A stretch of DNA of 33,361 nt from Armatimonadetes bacterium 13_1_40CM_64_14 (lineage in GTDB: Bacteria; Sysuimicrobiota; Sysuimicrobiia; Sysuimicrobiales; Kaftiobacteriaceae). The notes beneath the pieces were generated by a model. The model worked only from the letters and a program-made list of their open reading frames with translations, was not told where the DNA came from and searched no databases. Shown here one piece after another: positions 21,352 to 29,489 of the stretch. The first letter of the stretch is position 1, and each line of letters starts with the position of its first letter. The stretch spans positions 1-33,361 of the forward strand of contig MNEU01000055.1 in assembly GCA_001917855.1 (NCBI GenBank), given 5' to 3'. The position numbers were made by a program, and so were the translations under genes.

Positions 21352-22521
21352 ATGTCCCGGTTGGATGCCAAAAAGCGCGCCCGTCTTCGGGAAAGCGCCT
21401 TCGCGTACGTTGATTCCCATGGCCGGCGGCGGCTGCCGATTCACGACGAGGCGCACGTGCGCAACGCCCTCGCCCGGTTCAACCAGGTCGTGTTCGAGAG
21501 CGAGGCCGCTCGGGAACGCGCCCGCAAGCGGCTGCTGACTGCGGCGAAGAAGTACGGCATCCTCCCCATTGGGTTCATCACGGGGCAGCTGCAGTCGGAG
21601 CGCAGACACGCGACGGCCGGTCGCCTCGTAATCGAGTTGGGTCGCAACGGCGCCCCGGGGGACCTCGAACAACGCCTGCGCGGCGTCCTCCGCGACCCGA
21701 CCCTGACCGTTCTATACTGGTCAAACGCCGCTGGAGCGTATCTCGATGGCGGGGGAAAACCCGTCCCCCTCCCCACCAAAAAGGACAAGCGGGTCGTGAC
21801 CTATCTCGAGCGGCATGGGCGGCCGATGACGGCCCTCGTGCACGATCCTGCGGCCTTGGATGATCCAGACCTCACCGAAACCGTGCTGGCCGCGGTGCGC
21901 TTCGTCGTCGAGAAGGACCGGGCGTACGGGCAACTTCCGGTCACGGCGATCGACGCCGCGGTGCTCCCCACTGGCTTTGTGACGCTCTTGATGAGCGACA
22001 TCGAGGCCTCGACCGCCCTCCTTGATCGGTTGGGCGACGGGTATCGCGACGTGCTGAATGACGTACGCCGGATGCTGCGGTCGGCCGTGTCGCGTGCAGA
22101 TGGCCGCGAGATTGACACCCGCGCCGACGAGTTCTTCGCCGTCTTCGAGCGCGCCACAAACGCCGTCGAGGCTGCCGCCGCTATCCAGCGTGCGTTCGGC
22201 AGGAAGCGCTGGCCTGAAGATCTCCCGGTCCGAGTGCGCATCGGAATCCATAGCGGCCGGCCCACGCTGACGGACATCGGGTACATCGGCCTGGCCGTCC
22301 ACACCGTGGCCCGCGTCTGCGCGGCGGCGCATGGGGGTCAAATTGTCATCTCCGAGATGGCAAAAGACGCGGTCGCAGGATCGCCGTCGACGGGCATCCG
22401 CTATCGCAGCCTCGGTCGGCATCGCTTACCCGGCCTAGGAGAACCTCAGGGACTCTTTCAGATCGAGGCGGATGGCCTCCCGGCCACCTTCCCCCCACCG
22501 CGGACGGAGGCCCGCGCCTGA
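21352..22521 (+). CDS. Class III nucleotide cyclase with N-terminal DUF6582-like domain
   Basis: Soluble protein of 389 residues with three parts. Residues 1-72 resemble DUF6582 (FAYVDSHGRRRLPIHDEAHVRNALARFNQ in pieces, then RLLTAAKKYGI). Residues 85-190 resemble the GAF-like sensory segment of some actinobacterial kinases (LRDPTLTVLYW, LERHGRPMTALVHDP). Residues 205-372 are an adenylate/guanylate cyclase catalytic domain. Metal aspartates D216 (LLMSDIEAS) and D259 (RADEFFAVF) are present, as is the transition-state arginine R321. The usual asparagine before it is replaced by H317 (AVHTVAR). The ATG at 21352 follows GGGAG. Activity is uncertain because of that substitution; it could be a slow cyclase or a nucleotide sensor. 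Confidence 0.85.
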   Translation: MSRLDAKKRARLRESAFAYVDSHGRRRLPIHDEAHVRNALARFNQVVFESEAARERARKRLLTAAKKYGILPIGFITGQLQSERRHATAGRLVIELGRNGAPGDLEQRLRGVLRDPTLTVLYWSNAAGAYLDGGGKPVPLPTKKDKRVVTYLERHGRPMTALVHDPAALDDPDLTETVLAAVRFVVEKDRAYGQLPVTAIDAAVLPTGFVTLLMSDIEASTALLDRLGDGYRDVLNDVRRMLRSAVSRADGREIDTRADEFFAVFERATNAVEAAAAIQRAFGRKRWPEDLPVRVRIGIHSGRPTLTDIGYIGLAVHTVARVCAAAHGGQIVISEMAKDAVAGSPSTGIRYRSLGRHRLPGLGEPQGLFQIEADGLPATFPPPRTEARA

Positions 22522-22538
22522 CGTCAGAGCGGGAGCGG

Positions 22539-23303
22539 TTAGGTCATCACCGCGCCCCCGGCGACGTCGAAAACGATGCCCGTAACCCACCCAGACTCCT
22601 CTGAGGCGAGGAACAGGGCGGCCCGCGCGACGTCGTCGGGTGTTCCCAGGCGTCGGATGGAGTGCAGATCGACTAGCGCCTGTTTCTGCTCGTCGGGGAT
22701 GCGCTGCCGATTGCGTTCGGTGAGGATCGTCTCAGGCGCGATGCAGTTCACCCGGATGCCGTAGGGTCCGGCCTGGGTGGCGAGATCCTTGGTTAGGATC
22801 TCAATACCCGCTTTGGCGGCGGCGTACGGGATGGGGGACCTGGGGTGGGGTCGGTGGCCGGCAACCGATGACATCGTGATGATGTTGCCTGCGTTCCGTT
22901 CCTTCATCCCCGGAAGAACACTCTTGATCGTAAGAAACGTCGCTGTCAGATTGCCGTCGATGGATGCATGCCACCCGTCCTCGCTGATCTGCTCGACGGG
23001 CCCGGGGATCGTGAAGCTGCCGCCGGCGTTGGCGACGAGGACATCGATCGGACCCAAGTCGTGTTCGATCTGACGACGCATCGCCTCGATCTCGGCGAAC
23101 TTCGTCACATCGGCAACGACCTGCGTGACCGTGCCGCCGGCGCCCTCGATGTCGGAGCACACGGCGGCGAGCGCCTTGGTATCCCGGCCGTGCACCGCCA
23201 CCTTGGCGCCGTGCTGTGCAAACAATCTTGCGATCGCCGCGCCGATACCCCGTGAACTGCCTGTCACCAACGCGACTTTCCCGTCCAGACTGCTCCCCGC
23301 CAT
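22539..23303 (-). CDS. SDR-family oxidoreductase (FabG-like)
   Basis: Short-chain dehydrogenase of 254 residues. The cofactor motif TGSSRGIG is at 15-22, NAGG near 92-95, the catalytic serine in MSSVAG and the catalytic pair in YAAAK (about 160-164). IRVNCIAPETILT follows, and the C-terminus reads GWVTGIVFDVAGGAVM. HGRD at the end of the second strand points to NADP(H) preference. This branch contains 3-oxoacyl-ACP reductases and many catabolic alcohol dehydrogenases, so the substrate is open. The ATG at 23303 has GGGAG about 10 nt upstream. It converges with the cyclase gene (17-nt gap) and diverges from the BMP operon, and so stands as a single-gene unit. Confidence 0.92.
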   Translation of the reverse strand: MAGSSLDGKVALVTGSSRGIGAAIARLFAQHGAKVAVHGRDTKALAAVCSDIEGAGGTVTQVVADVTKFAEIEAMRRQIEHDLGPIDVLVANAGGSFTIPGPVEQISEDGWHASIDGNLTATFLTIKSVLPGMKERNAGNIITMSSVAGHRPHPRSPIPYAAAKAGIEILTKDLATQAGPYGIRVNCIAPETILTERNRQRIPDEQKQALVDLHSIRRLGTPDDVARAALFLASEESGWVTGIVFDVAGGAVMT

Positions 23304-23710
23304 GGCACCAATCTCCCTGAGGACCGTCGCGATCGAGGTTCACCATCAACGCTCCACTGACACCCCAGGCCCTCACGTAAGATATTAACGGTCCCTTTGT
23401 GAACTCGCTGTGAACACCCCGCGGAGGCGGGATGAAACTCCCCGCGGTGCGCAGCACGAGACCTCTCAAGCGGACAGTATCTCGACATCGCCACTTTCAG
23501 CGGGGCGGATGGCGCAGAGGGAAAACCCCTCGCGCTGTAGAAACGTCGCGCATCGCCCATACTTCAATCACCCGGTAGGACACCCAGCTCTGGGGGTGAC
23601 TTTCTCCGTGCGCGGTTGCCCCAGGGCCGGCACTCTCACGGGTCGTTTGAGCGCGCGCAAGCACATCATTCTGCCTACTCAAAAACCTGAGAAGGATGGA
23701 GGAAAGTGAT
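23304..23710 (+). promoter_or_regulatory. Divergent intergenic region and structured leader of the BMP operon
   Basis: This 407-nt gap holds no convincing gene. An AT-rich patch at 23378-23390 with a weak CTGACA (23357-23362) upstream could be the promoter. Two copies of TGTGAAC occur at 23398-23404 and 23409-23415, 11 bp apart and so on the same DNA face, and an inverted GTTCAC occurs at 23339-23344. Further down, two hairpins can form: 23512-23536 (bulged 9-bp stem, AAAA-type loop) and 23590-23624 (CTGGGG pairing with CCCCAG). I do not recognise a known riboswitch. Confidence 0.35.
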
Positions 23711-24892
23711 ATGACGCGGACACTTGGATGGCACACGCGGGTTGCACTATTCCTGATTGTCATCGCACTCGCGGCAGGGTTCGGAAGCGGGATAGGGTCG
23801 TCTGCCTCGGCCGCGGCGGCCAAGAACGCCACGTTGGCGATCTTGCACTTTAGCGTCATCAAGGGGACCACCTGGTCCGGCGCCCATGATCGCGCTGGCC
23901 AGCGCCTCCACGCGAAGCATCCGAACGTGAAGATCGTCGTGGGGAACGCCGAGTTCATGGGGCTCCCCCTGAAAGACATCGCAGACAAGTATCCGAACGC
24001 ATACCTCGGGTCGGTGGTCGCTAGTGACATCACCACCAAGAGAAACTTCATCCGATTCTTCCCGCGCCAATACCAAGCCCTCTACCTCGAGGGCCTCATC
24101 GCCGGCGCCCTCACCAAAACCGGGAACGTGGGAATTGTCTCCGCCTTCCCCAACATCCAGGTCCTGCGCCGCACGGCTGGCTTCTACTTGGGCGTCCAGG
24201 ACGCGGCCAAAGCACTCAATAAGCGTGTCAACGTGTACGTGAAGTACGTCGGAGACTGGTACAAGCCGACTGAGGAACGGGACATCGCCTCCACCCTGGT
24301 GAGCCAGTACAAGGTGGACGTGCTCACCCAGCAGACGGACTCCGGCTCGCCGCTGGACGTGGCGCAGGAGAAGAAGATTTGGTTTGTGGGGAAGGATATG
24401 GACACGGTAGGTTTCTACGGCTGGTCGAACACCGACACCGTGGCCGTCTCGTTCGACACACGCTGGGAGGTCCTCTACGACCGCATGATCCAGGATTGGA
24501 TGGCCGGCAAGCAGAACCCCCGCACCTTCCTTTACCTGGGCATGAAGGACACCATGACCCTCGCCGACGGCACCGTGGAGCCCACGGTCGACATCATGAA
24601 CAACAAGAAGATCGGCGTGGACGCGATCAGCCCGAAGGCGCTGCCTTTGATTCCCAAGTCGATCGTGCAGCTCGTGGGCCAACGCCGGGAGCAGATGCTG
24701 AAGGGCGACTGGGATCCGTTCACCGAGCACGAGTTCGTCAGCAACGGGACGGGGCTGGAGCTCAAGGGCACCCCGGGTACCCCCATTCCGTCCAAGGGCA
24801 CGGTGGTCAAGAAGGCCCAGCAGGTGCCGGCCGATGACTGGCTGCTTGGAAAGTTCAACTTCGACCTCGATGGAATGACGATCCTCAAGTGA
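23711..24892 (+). CDS. BMP-family (PnrA/Med-like) ABC transporter substrate-binding protein
   Basis: Periplasmic protein of 393 residues. A signal peptide (about 1-37) without lipobox cysteine ends in an alanine run. The BMP family is recognised from LAILHFSVIKGTTWSGAHDRAGQ, PRQYQALYLEGLIAGALTKTGNVGIVSAFPNIQVLR, GDWYKPTEERDIASTLVSQYKVDVLTQQTDS and the following VAQEKKIWFVGKDMD, each taken in part. Relatives bind purine or pyrimidine nucleosides, autoinducer-2-like or other small ligands. The segment that normally links the first helix to the IIFTTSF strand is about 28 residues shorter than in typical members. The ATG at 23711 has AGGA well placed; the ATG at 23696 is too early. The gene heads a four-gene importer operon. 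Confidence 0.9.
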   Translation: MTRTLGWHTRVALFLIVIALAAGFGSGIGSSASAAAAKNATLAILHFSVIKGTTWSGAHDRAGQRLHAKHPNVKIVVGNAEFMGLPLKDIADKYPNAYLGSVVASDITTKRNFIRFFPRQYQALYLEGLIAGALTKTGNVGIVSAFPNIQVLRRTAGFYLGVQDAAKALNKRVNVYVKYVGDWYKPTEERDIASTLVSQYKVDVLTQQTDSGSPLDVAQEKKIWFVGKDMDTVGFYGWSNTDTVAVSFDTRWEVLYDRMIQDWMAGKQNPRTFLYLGMKDTMTLADGTVEPTVDIMNNKKIGVDAISPKALPLIPKSIVQLVGQRREQMLKGDWDPFTEHEFVSNGTGLELKGTPGTPIPSKGTVVKKAQQVPADDWLLGKFNFDLDGMTILK

Positions 24893-24893
24893 G

Positions 24894-24993
24894 GCGGGTA
24901 CGGGCATCTACCCGCGAGAGGGTCCCGAAACCGCCCTCTCCAACCAAGAGGGTTTGAGACTTCTCCGCCCGCCCCCGACAGGGGCGGGCGGAG
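24894..24993 (+). terminator. Three consecutive hairpins between binding-protein and ATPase genes
   Basis: Directly after the stop codon come three perfect stem-loops: 24894-24915 (7 bp, GCGGGTA/TACCCGC), 24916-24940 (7 bp, GAGAGGG/CCCTCTC) and 24963-24993 (13 bp, CTCCGCCCGCCCC with a CGACA loop). A fourth, 24934-24952 (CCCTCT/AGAGGG), excludes the second. The last stem is extremely stable but is followed only by CGGCATTTG, not a T run. It may act as a partial terminator or as a block to 3'-end decay, raising binding-protein mRNA above transporter mRNA. Confidence 0.6.
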
Positions 24994-25043
24994 CGGCATT
25001 TGTCCCGTGAGCATGAACCGCGCCCGATACCAGAGGTGCCCAC

Positions 25044-26603
25044 TTGCCGAAGCCGTTGCACGCTGACGGGCCTTCCGCAGAACCCATCCTTGCGGCCCGC
25101 GCCCTCACGAAGCGCTTCCCGGGGGTATTAGCCCTGGATCACGTCGACGTCGAGGTCCAGGAGCGCGAGATCCATGCCATCCTGGGGCAGAACGGAGCCG
25201 GCAAGACCACCCTCATGAACATCCTGTTCGGCCTGGTGCAGCCTGATGAGGGTGCGCTCTTCCTGCGCGGGCATCAGGTTGAGTTCCGATCCCCCCACGA
25301 CGCTCTTGCGCACGGGATCGGCATGGTCCACCAGACCCGGAGACTCGTCTCTGCGCACACGGTGCTCGAGAACATCGTCCTCGGACACCCGCGCGTGCGC
25401 GGTGTTCTCAATCTCCGACGCGTCGCCCCCGAAGTGGAGGTACTCTGCAACAAGTACGGCTTCACGGTGGACCTAGCCGCTCGAGTGTGGCAGCTCCCCG
25501 AAGGCGAACGTCAATGGGTGGAGATCCTCAAGGCCCTGTACCGCGGGGCGCAGGCTCTCATCTTGGACGAACCTACATCCACGCTGACGCCACCTGAAGT
25601 AACGACGCTCTTGGCAGGATTGCAGGCTCTGGTCCGCGACCAGGGCGTCACGATCCTCCTCGTCACCCACAAGCTCCCAATCGTCATGGCCGCCAGCCAC
25701 CGCGTGACGGTTCTCCGATCAGGGAAAGTCGTGGCACGCGTGCGGACAGCGGACGCCACCGAGGATATGCTTGTGCGCCACATGATCGGCCGTGACATCG
25801 CCGTCCGCACGGGGAAGCGATCCGGGGAACCGGGGCTCCCTGTGTTGCAGGTGGATCGGCTGTCCGCCGTCAACGACAAAGGCCAGCTCGCCCTCCAGGA
25901 CATCTCGTTCTCTCTGCGTGAAGGCGAGATTCTCGGCGTCGCGGGTGTGACTGGCAACGGTCAAGATGAACTGGCCCAGGTCCTGGCCGGGCTGCGTGAT
26001 GCGGTCTCGGGAACCGTGCGGTTCGATGGACGCGACGTGACTGGCCTGTCCCCGCTGGCGCATTGGCGCGTCGGGATAGGCTACGTCCCCGCCGAACGCG
26101 TCGAGGTGGCGTCCATCGCCGCCTTTTCGCTGGTGGAGAACACCGCGCTGAACTACCACTTTGATCCCGCGTTCGCCCGGCGCGGTCTGCTCGACGATGC
26201 GAGATTGGAACAGCTCACCCGGAATATCCTCTCCGGTTATGACGTCAAAGCGCCGACCGCGCGCACGCGGGCCCAGCACTTGTCCGGCGGGAACCTGCAA
26301 AAGCTTATTTTGGGCCGGGTGTTGTCCCGCAAACCCCGGCTCCTCATCGCGCACCTCCCCACGCAAGGCCTGGACGTGGAAGCCGCCGCGTTCGTCCGCG
26401 CCGCCCTCCTGGACGCGAAAGCCGACGGGGCAGCGATCGTACTCATCTCCGAGGACTTGGACGAGATCTTGTCCTTGGCTGACTGGGTGGCTCCGATCTA
26501 CGAGGGCCGATTCGGAGCCGTCCTCCCTCGAGCGGAGGCCGACATCGAAACTGTAGGCGCGATGATGGCGGGATGGTCCGCGAAGGAGGTCCGCGTGCAG
26601 TGA
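25044..26603 (+). CDS. BMP-system ABC transporter ATPase (double nucleotide-binding domain)
   Basis: Cytosolic ATPase of 519 residues with two tandem ABC domains, the form used by nucleoside (NupO/YufO) and simple-sugar importers. The first half has Walker A GQNGAGKT, Q-loop MVHQ and Walker B ALILDEPT; its signature is LPEGERQ where relatives read LSVGxQQ. The second half has the usual degenerate Walker A (GVTGNGQDEL) and an intact LSGGN signature followed by IAHLPTQGLD. Alternation of active and degenerate ATP sites is normal in this family; the LPEG change in the first half is not. The start is a TTG at 25044 with AGAGG upstream; no better start lies nearby. The stop overlaps the next gene. 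Confidence 0.93.
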   Translation: MPKPLHADGPSAEPILAARALTKRFPGVLALDHVDVEVQEREIHAILGQNGAGKTTLMNILFGLVQPDEGALFLRGHQVEFRSPHDALAHGIGMVHQTRRLVSAHTVLENIVLGHPRVRGVLNLRRVAPEVEVLCNKYGFTVDLAARVWQLPEGERQWVEILKALYRGAQALILDEPTSTLTPPEVTTLLAGLQALVRDQGVTILLVTHKLPIVMAASHRVTVLRSGKVVARVRTADATEDMLVRHMIGRDIAVRTGKRSGEPGLPVLQVDRLSAVNDKGQLALQDISFSLREGEILGVAGVTGNGQDELAQVLAGLRDAVSGTVRFDGRDVTGLSPLAHWRVGIGYVPAERVEVASIAAFSLVENTALNYHFDPAFARRGLLDDARLEQLTRNILSGYDVKAPTARTRAQHLSGGNLQKLILGRVLSRKPRLLIAHLPTQGLDVEAAAFVRAALLDAKADGAAIVLISEDLDEILSLADWVAPIYEGRFGAVLPRAEADIETVGAMMAGWSAKEVRVQ

Positions 26604-27745
26604 GGCTCGGCCGGTACGACGTCACCCTGGAGCCCCGGACCACGCGGCCTGCGTTCTACTCATCGCTCACGGCGGCGGGGGCTATCCTGTTGGCCCTGGC
26701 CCTCGCCAGCGTGCTGTTCCTCTCGGCCCAAACCCCTCTCCTCGAGGCGTACCGGGCCATCTTCTCGTACGCCTTTTTCAATCCGAACGGTCTGCTTGCC
26801 ACCATCCACCGGTCTATCTATCTCCTGCTCTGTACTTATGCCTTTCTCGTGCCACTGCGCGCGGGGCTCTGGAACATTGGCCTCCCGGGGCAGGTCTATG
26901 CCGGGGGAGTCGCGGCGTTTGCGATCCCGTTCGTCTTCCGCACGCAAGAAGCCCAGACGCTGTCTCTCCCGCCTGTGCTCCTCATCCTGCTCATGGTCGC
27001 CTCTGCCGCTGCGGCGGGAGCGGTGGTCGGCGGCTTCGCCGGCATCCTGCGGGCCCGGTTCCAGGTGAGCGAGATTCTCGTCACGATGATGCTAAATTCA
27101 ATCCTCTTCTGGCTTGTCGCATACATGATCAAGGAGGGCGGGCCGTTCATGAGTCCCAGGGGCGAAGGGGAGAGTTTCGCTCTCCCCCCGGCATTGCACG
27201 CGCCTCTGTTGTGGGGCGTGCCCTTCACCGCTGTGCTTGCGCTGGGAGCCGCGGTCTTCCTCGACATCCTCTTCGCGAAGACCCCTCTCGGATATCGCAT
27301 TCGGGCCTTCGGCCAGAGCCCGGCGGCCGCGCGCTACGGCGGCATCATCCCCTTGGCCCTGTCTTTGTTGGTCTTCCTTCTGGGTGGGGGCTTCGCCGGT
27401 CTGGCCGGGTACCACTACTTTGCCGCTCTCCCTGGCGTGTACAAGATCTCGGGGAACTACGGGTACTATGGGGACCTCAGCTTCTATGGAATCATCTCCG
27501 CATTGATCGCACGGGGCTCGTCGCTGGGAGCCGTCCCCATCGCCGTACTTTTCGCAGGGCTCTCCTTGGGGGCACGGTTCGCCCAAGGTGAGTTGCGCCT
27601 GCCATTCGGAGTCGACTATGCTCTCCTGGGCCTGCTGATGATGACGTTTGTCGCCTCGCACGTTCTCTACCAGTTCCGCGTCGCGTGGCGGCGGGTCCCC
27701 TCCCTGGCCTTGCGACACGCGCCCACGCAGCTGCCCCCAGGGTGA
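26600..27745 (+). CDS. BMP-system ABC permease (first, NupP/YufP-like)
   Basis: Inner-membrane permease of about 381 residues with eight or more hydrophobic segments. The family features are RAGLWNIGLPGQVYAGGVAAF near residues 94-114, AGAVVGGFAGILRARFQVSEILVTMMLN and KTPLGYRIRAFGQSPAAARYGGI, all in part, as in the BPD_transp_2 permeases of nucleoside importers. The start is set at the GTG at 26600, which overlaps the ATPase stop as GTGA and has a strong AAGGAGGT site 10 nt upstream; an ATG at 26573 is the alternative. It pairs with the next gene product to form the channel. Confidence 0.93.
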   Translation: MRLGRYDVTLEPRTTRPAFYSSLTAAGAILLALALASVLFLSAQTPLLEAYRAIFSYAFFNPNGLLATIHRSIYLLLCTYAFLVPLRAGLWNIGLPGQVYAGGVAAFAIPFVFRTQEAQTLSLPPVLLILLMVASAAAAGAVVGGFAGILRARFQVSEILVTMMLNSILFWLVAYMIKEGGPFMSPRGEGESFALPPALHAPLLWGVPFTAVLALGAAVFLDILFAKTPLGYRIRAFGQSPAAARYGGIIPLALSLLVFLLGGGFAGLAGYHYFAALPGVYKISGNYGYYGDLSFYGIISALIARGSSLGAVPIAVLFAGLSLGARFAQGELRLPFGVDYALLGLLMMTFVASHVLYQFRVAWRRVPSLALRHAPTQLPPG

Positions 27746-27751
27746 TCGCAC

Positions 27752-28627
27752 GTGTGGGAGCTGCTGGCCCGAAGCTTAGAGGCGTCGACGATCTTCCTGT
27801 TCGCGGCGCTCGGGGAACTTATCAACCAACGCGCCGGCGTTCTCAACGTCGGGCTGGAAGGGCTCATGCTCTTTGGAGGAACGACGGCCTTCATCACGGC
27901 GCAAGCGACGGGGAGTTATCCGCTGGGATTCGTGGCGGGCCTGGCCATCGGGGGCCTCCTCGGCCTCGCCCACGGTTTCTTCTCGATCACCCTGCGGGGC
28001 GATCAGGTGGTGAGCGGGATGGGCCTGTGGATTCTCAGCTTCGGTCTCACGACCTACCTCGGCAACCCGCATACGGGGCCGTTGGGCCTGGGACGCATCG
28101 CGAGCTTTTTCGGGCTGTCACCGTTCTTCGTGCTGGGGGTCGCTCTGGTGGGGATCACTTGGTTCCTGCTGTTCAGGACGACGCAGGGGTTGGCGATTCG
28201 ATCCGTGGGGGAGAATCCGGCCGCTGCGGAGGGCTCCGGGATCTCCGTCACGGCCGTCCGGTACGTCTGCGTCCTGTGCGGGGGCGTCTTAGCAGGCCTG
28301 TCGGGCGCGGCGTATACGCTGTCCTACAACCCCGTGTGGAACTACAACTTTCTCATGGGTTGGGGGTTTGTCAGCCTGGCTCTGGTGTTCTTCTCCATGT
28401 GGAATCCCTGGATCTTGCTCGCGGGAGCCTCGTTGTTCGGAATCATGTGGCAACTCTCGCTCAGCCCAGAGCTCGTCCTCCCTGGGGTCCTGTCGCGCTA
28501 CGTCTGGAGGATGGTCCCCTTTGCCATTACGATCCCGATCCTCTCCGTGATCTCCACGCCCTGGTTCCGAAGGCGGTGGGGCCTTGCCCGGCCTGAAGCG
28601 CTGGGCCGACCCTATGAAAAGAGTTAG
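27752..28627 (+). CDS. BMP-system ABC permease (second, NupQ/YufQ-like)
   Basis: Permease of 291 residues with about eight membrane segments. The N-terminal signature LGELINQRAGVLNVGLEGLMLFG (in part) is nearly invariant in this family. GDQVVSGMGLWILSFGLTTYLG and TTQGLAIRSVGENPAAAEGSGIS follow, the latter being the ATPase-coupling loop. It begins with a GTG at 27752, 6 nt after the preceding permease, and completes the importer. The gene ends the operon and converges with a thioredoxin-like gene. The 58-nt gap holds a short bulged hairpin around 28656-28673 without a T run, which might weakly separate the two transcripts. Confidence 0.93.
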   Translation: MWELLARSLEASTIFLFAALGELINQRAGVLNVGLEGLMLFGGTTAFITAQATGSYPLGFVAGLAIGGLLGLAHGFFSITLRGDQVVSGMGLWILSFGLTTYLGNPHTGPLGLGRIASFFGLSPFFVLGVALVGITWFLLFRTTQGLAIRSVGENPAAAEGSGISVTAVRYVCVLCGGVLAGLSGAAYTLSYNPVWNYNFLMGWGFVSLALVFFSMWNPWILLAGASLFGIMWQLSLSPELVLPGVLSRYVWRMVPFAITIPILSVISTPWFRRRWGLARPEALGRPYEKS

Positions 28628-28685
28628 GGGAGATCGATGCCCAGGCAGAGTGCACCGCGGTCGCTGGACCGGCGCTCCCGCCCTC

Positions 28686-29207
28686 CTAGCTGTGTTCGGC
28701 CAGCAGTTGTTGGATCATACGCTCGGTCTCCTCGTACGCCCCCTCGCCGACGTGCGAGTACCGGATCAGACCCTTCTTGTCGATGAGGTAGAGGGTGGGC
28801 CAGTAGACGTTGCGGTACGCGTGCCAAATCTTGAAGTCGTTATCCATGACCACCGGGTAGCGAATCCCCAACTTGGCCACCGCCTCGCGCACGTACTGCG
28901 CCGACCGCTCGTGGGCAAACTCCGGGGAGTGGACTCCCACTATGGTGAAGCCCTGGGATTTATACGTGTCGTTCCAGGTTTTCAACCAGGGTACGACGTT
29001 CAGGCAGTTATAACACCCCGCCGTCCACATTTCGACGGCGACCACTTTCCCGCTTAGGGCAGCCAAATGGAGCTCCTGCCCTCCAGTGTTCAACCAGGAT
29101 CCTCCTCCCGTGAAATCCGGGGCCTTCTGGGCCGCGAGGACAGACTGTCCTGGGGTGAGCGTTGCTATGAAAATGACGAGGAGAAGCACATCCCTGAGCA
29201 CCTGCAT
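28686..29207 (-). CDS. Periplasmic thioredoxin-fold protein (DipZ C-terminal-like)
   Basis: Exported protein of about 173 residues. A signal segment is followed by a TlpA-like fold with the redox motif CYNC in WTAGCYNCLNVVPWLK. The downstream GVHSPEF, then ELAKLG-type helix, YPVVMDND and YWPTLYLIDKKGLIRYSHVGEG closely follow the C-terminal domain of DipZ/CcdA-fusion proteins (often WTYTCINC), here as a stand-alone protein. It would reduce or oxidise protein disulfides in the periplasm, needing an electron donor such as CcdA elsewhere. The ATG at 29207 has AGGGGG 8 nt upstream; the GTG at 29216 is less likely. Confidence 0.86.
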   Translation of the reverse strand: MQVLRDVLLLVIFIATLTPGQSVLAAQKAPDFTGGGSWLNTGGQELHLAALSGKVVAVEMWTAGCYNCLNVVPWLKTWNDTYKSQGFTIVGVHSPEFAHERSAQYVREAVAKLGIRYPVVMDNDFKIWHAYRNVYWPTLYLIDKKGLIRYSHVGEGAYEETERMIQQLLAEHS

Positions 29208-29489
29208 CGAACCCACCCCCTCATGGGCGCACGCGCCCTGGTACCATGTTCAGTGAACGGGATGACTGTGAGGATTTGATAAAGCCTCCTGCAGGCCCAG
29301 GGGGACCGACTTGGGGGCCCAGCGCCCTCGACAGATAGTGACGGCGACGTCCCTCCGAGGAAGCCACTCTACAGACGGTTGCGGGAGGCTACCTATTCTT
29401 GCGCGTATGGTTGCCGTCGGCGGGGCAAATCCTTCCGGGCGCGCCAGCCTCACCACTGACGGTCCCGACAGACGCGAAGTCGATGAGAC

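Noticed and set aside
29250-29456. 68-codon minus-strand frame and tRNA-like stretch (GGGGCAAATCC...GGGCGCGCCA)
   Set aside because: The arms do not fold into a cloverleaf, no matching 5' acceptor lies at the right distance and the frame has no recognisable protein pattern. The gap 29208-29489 otherwise shows nothing.
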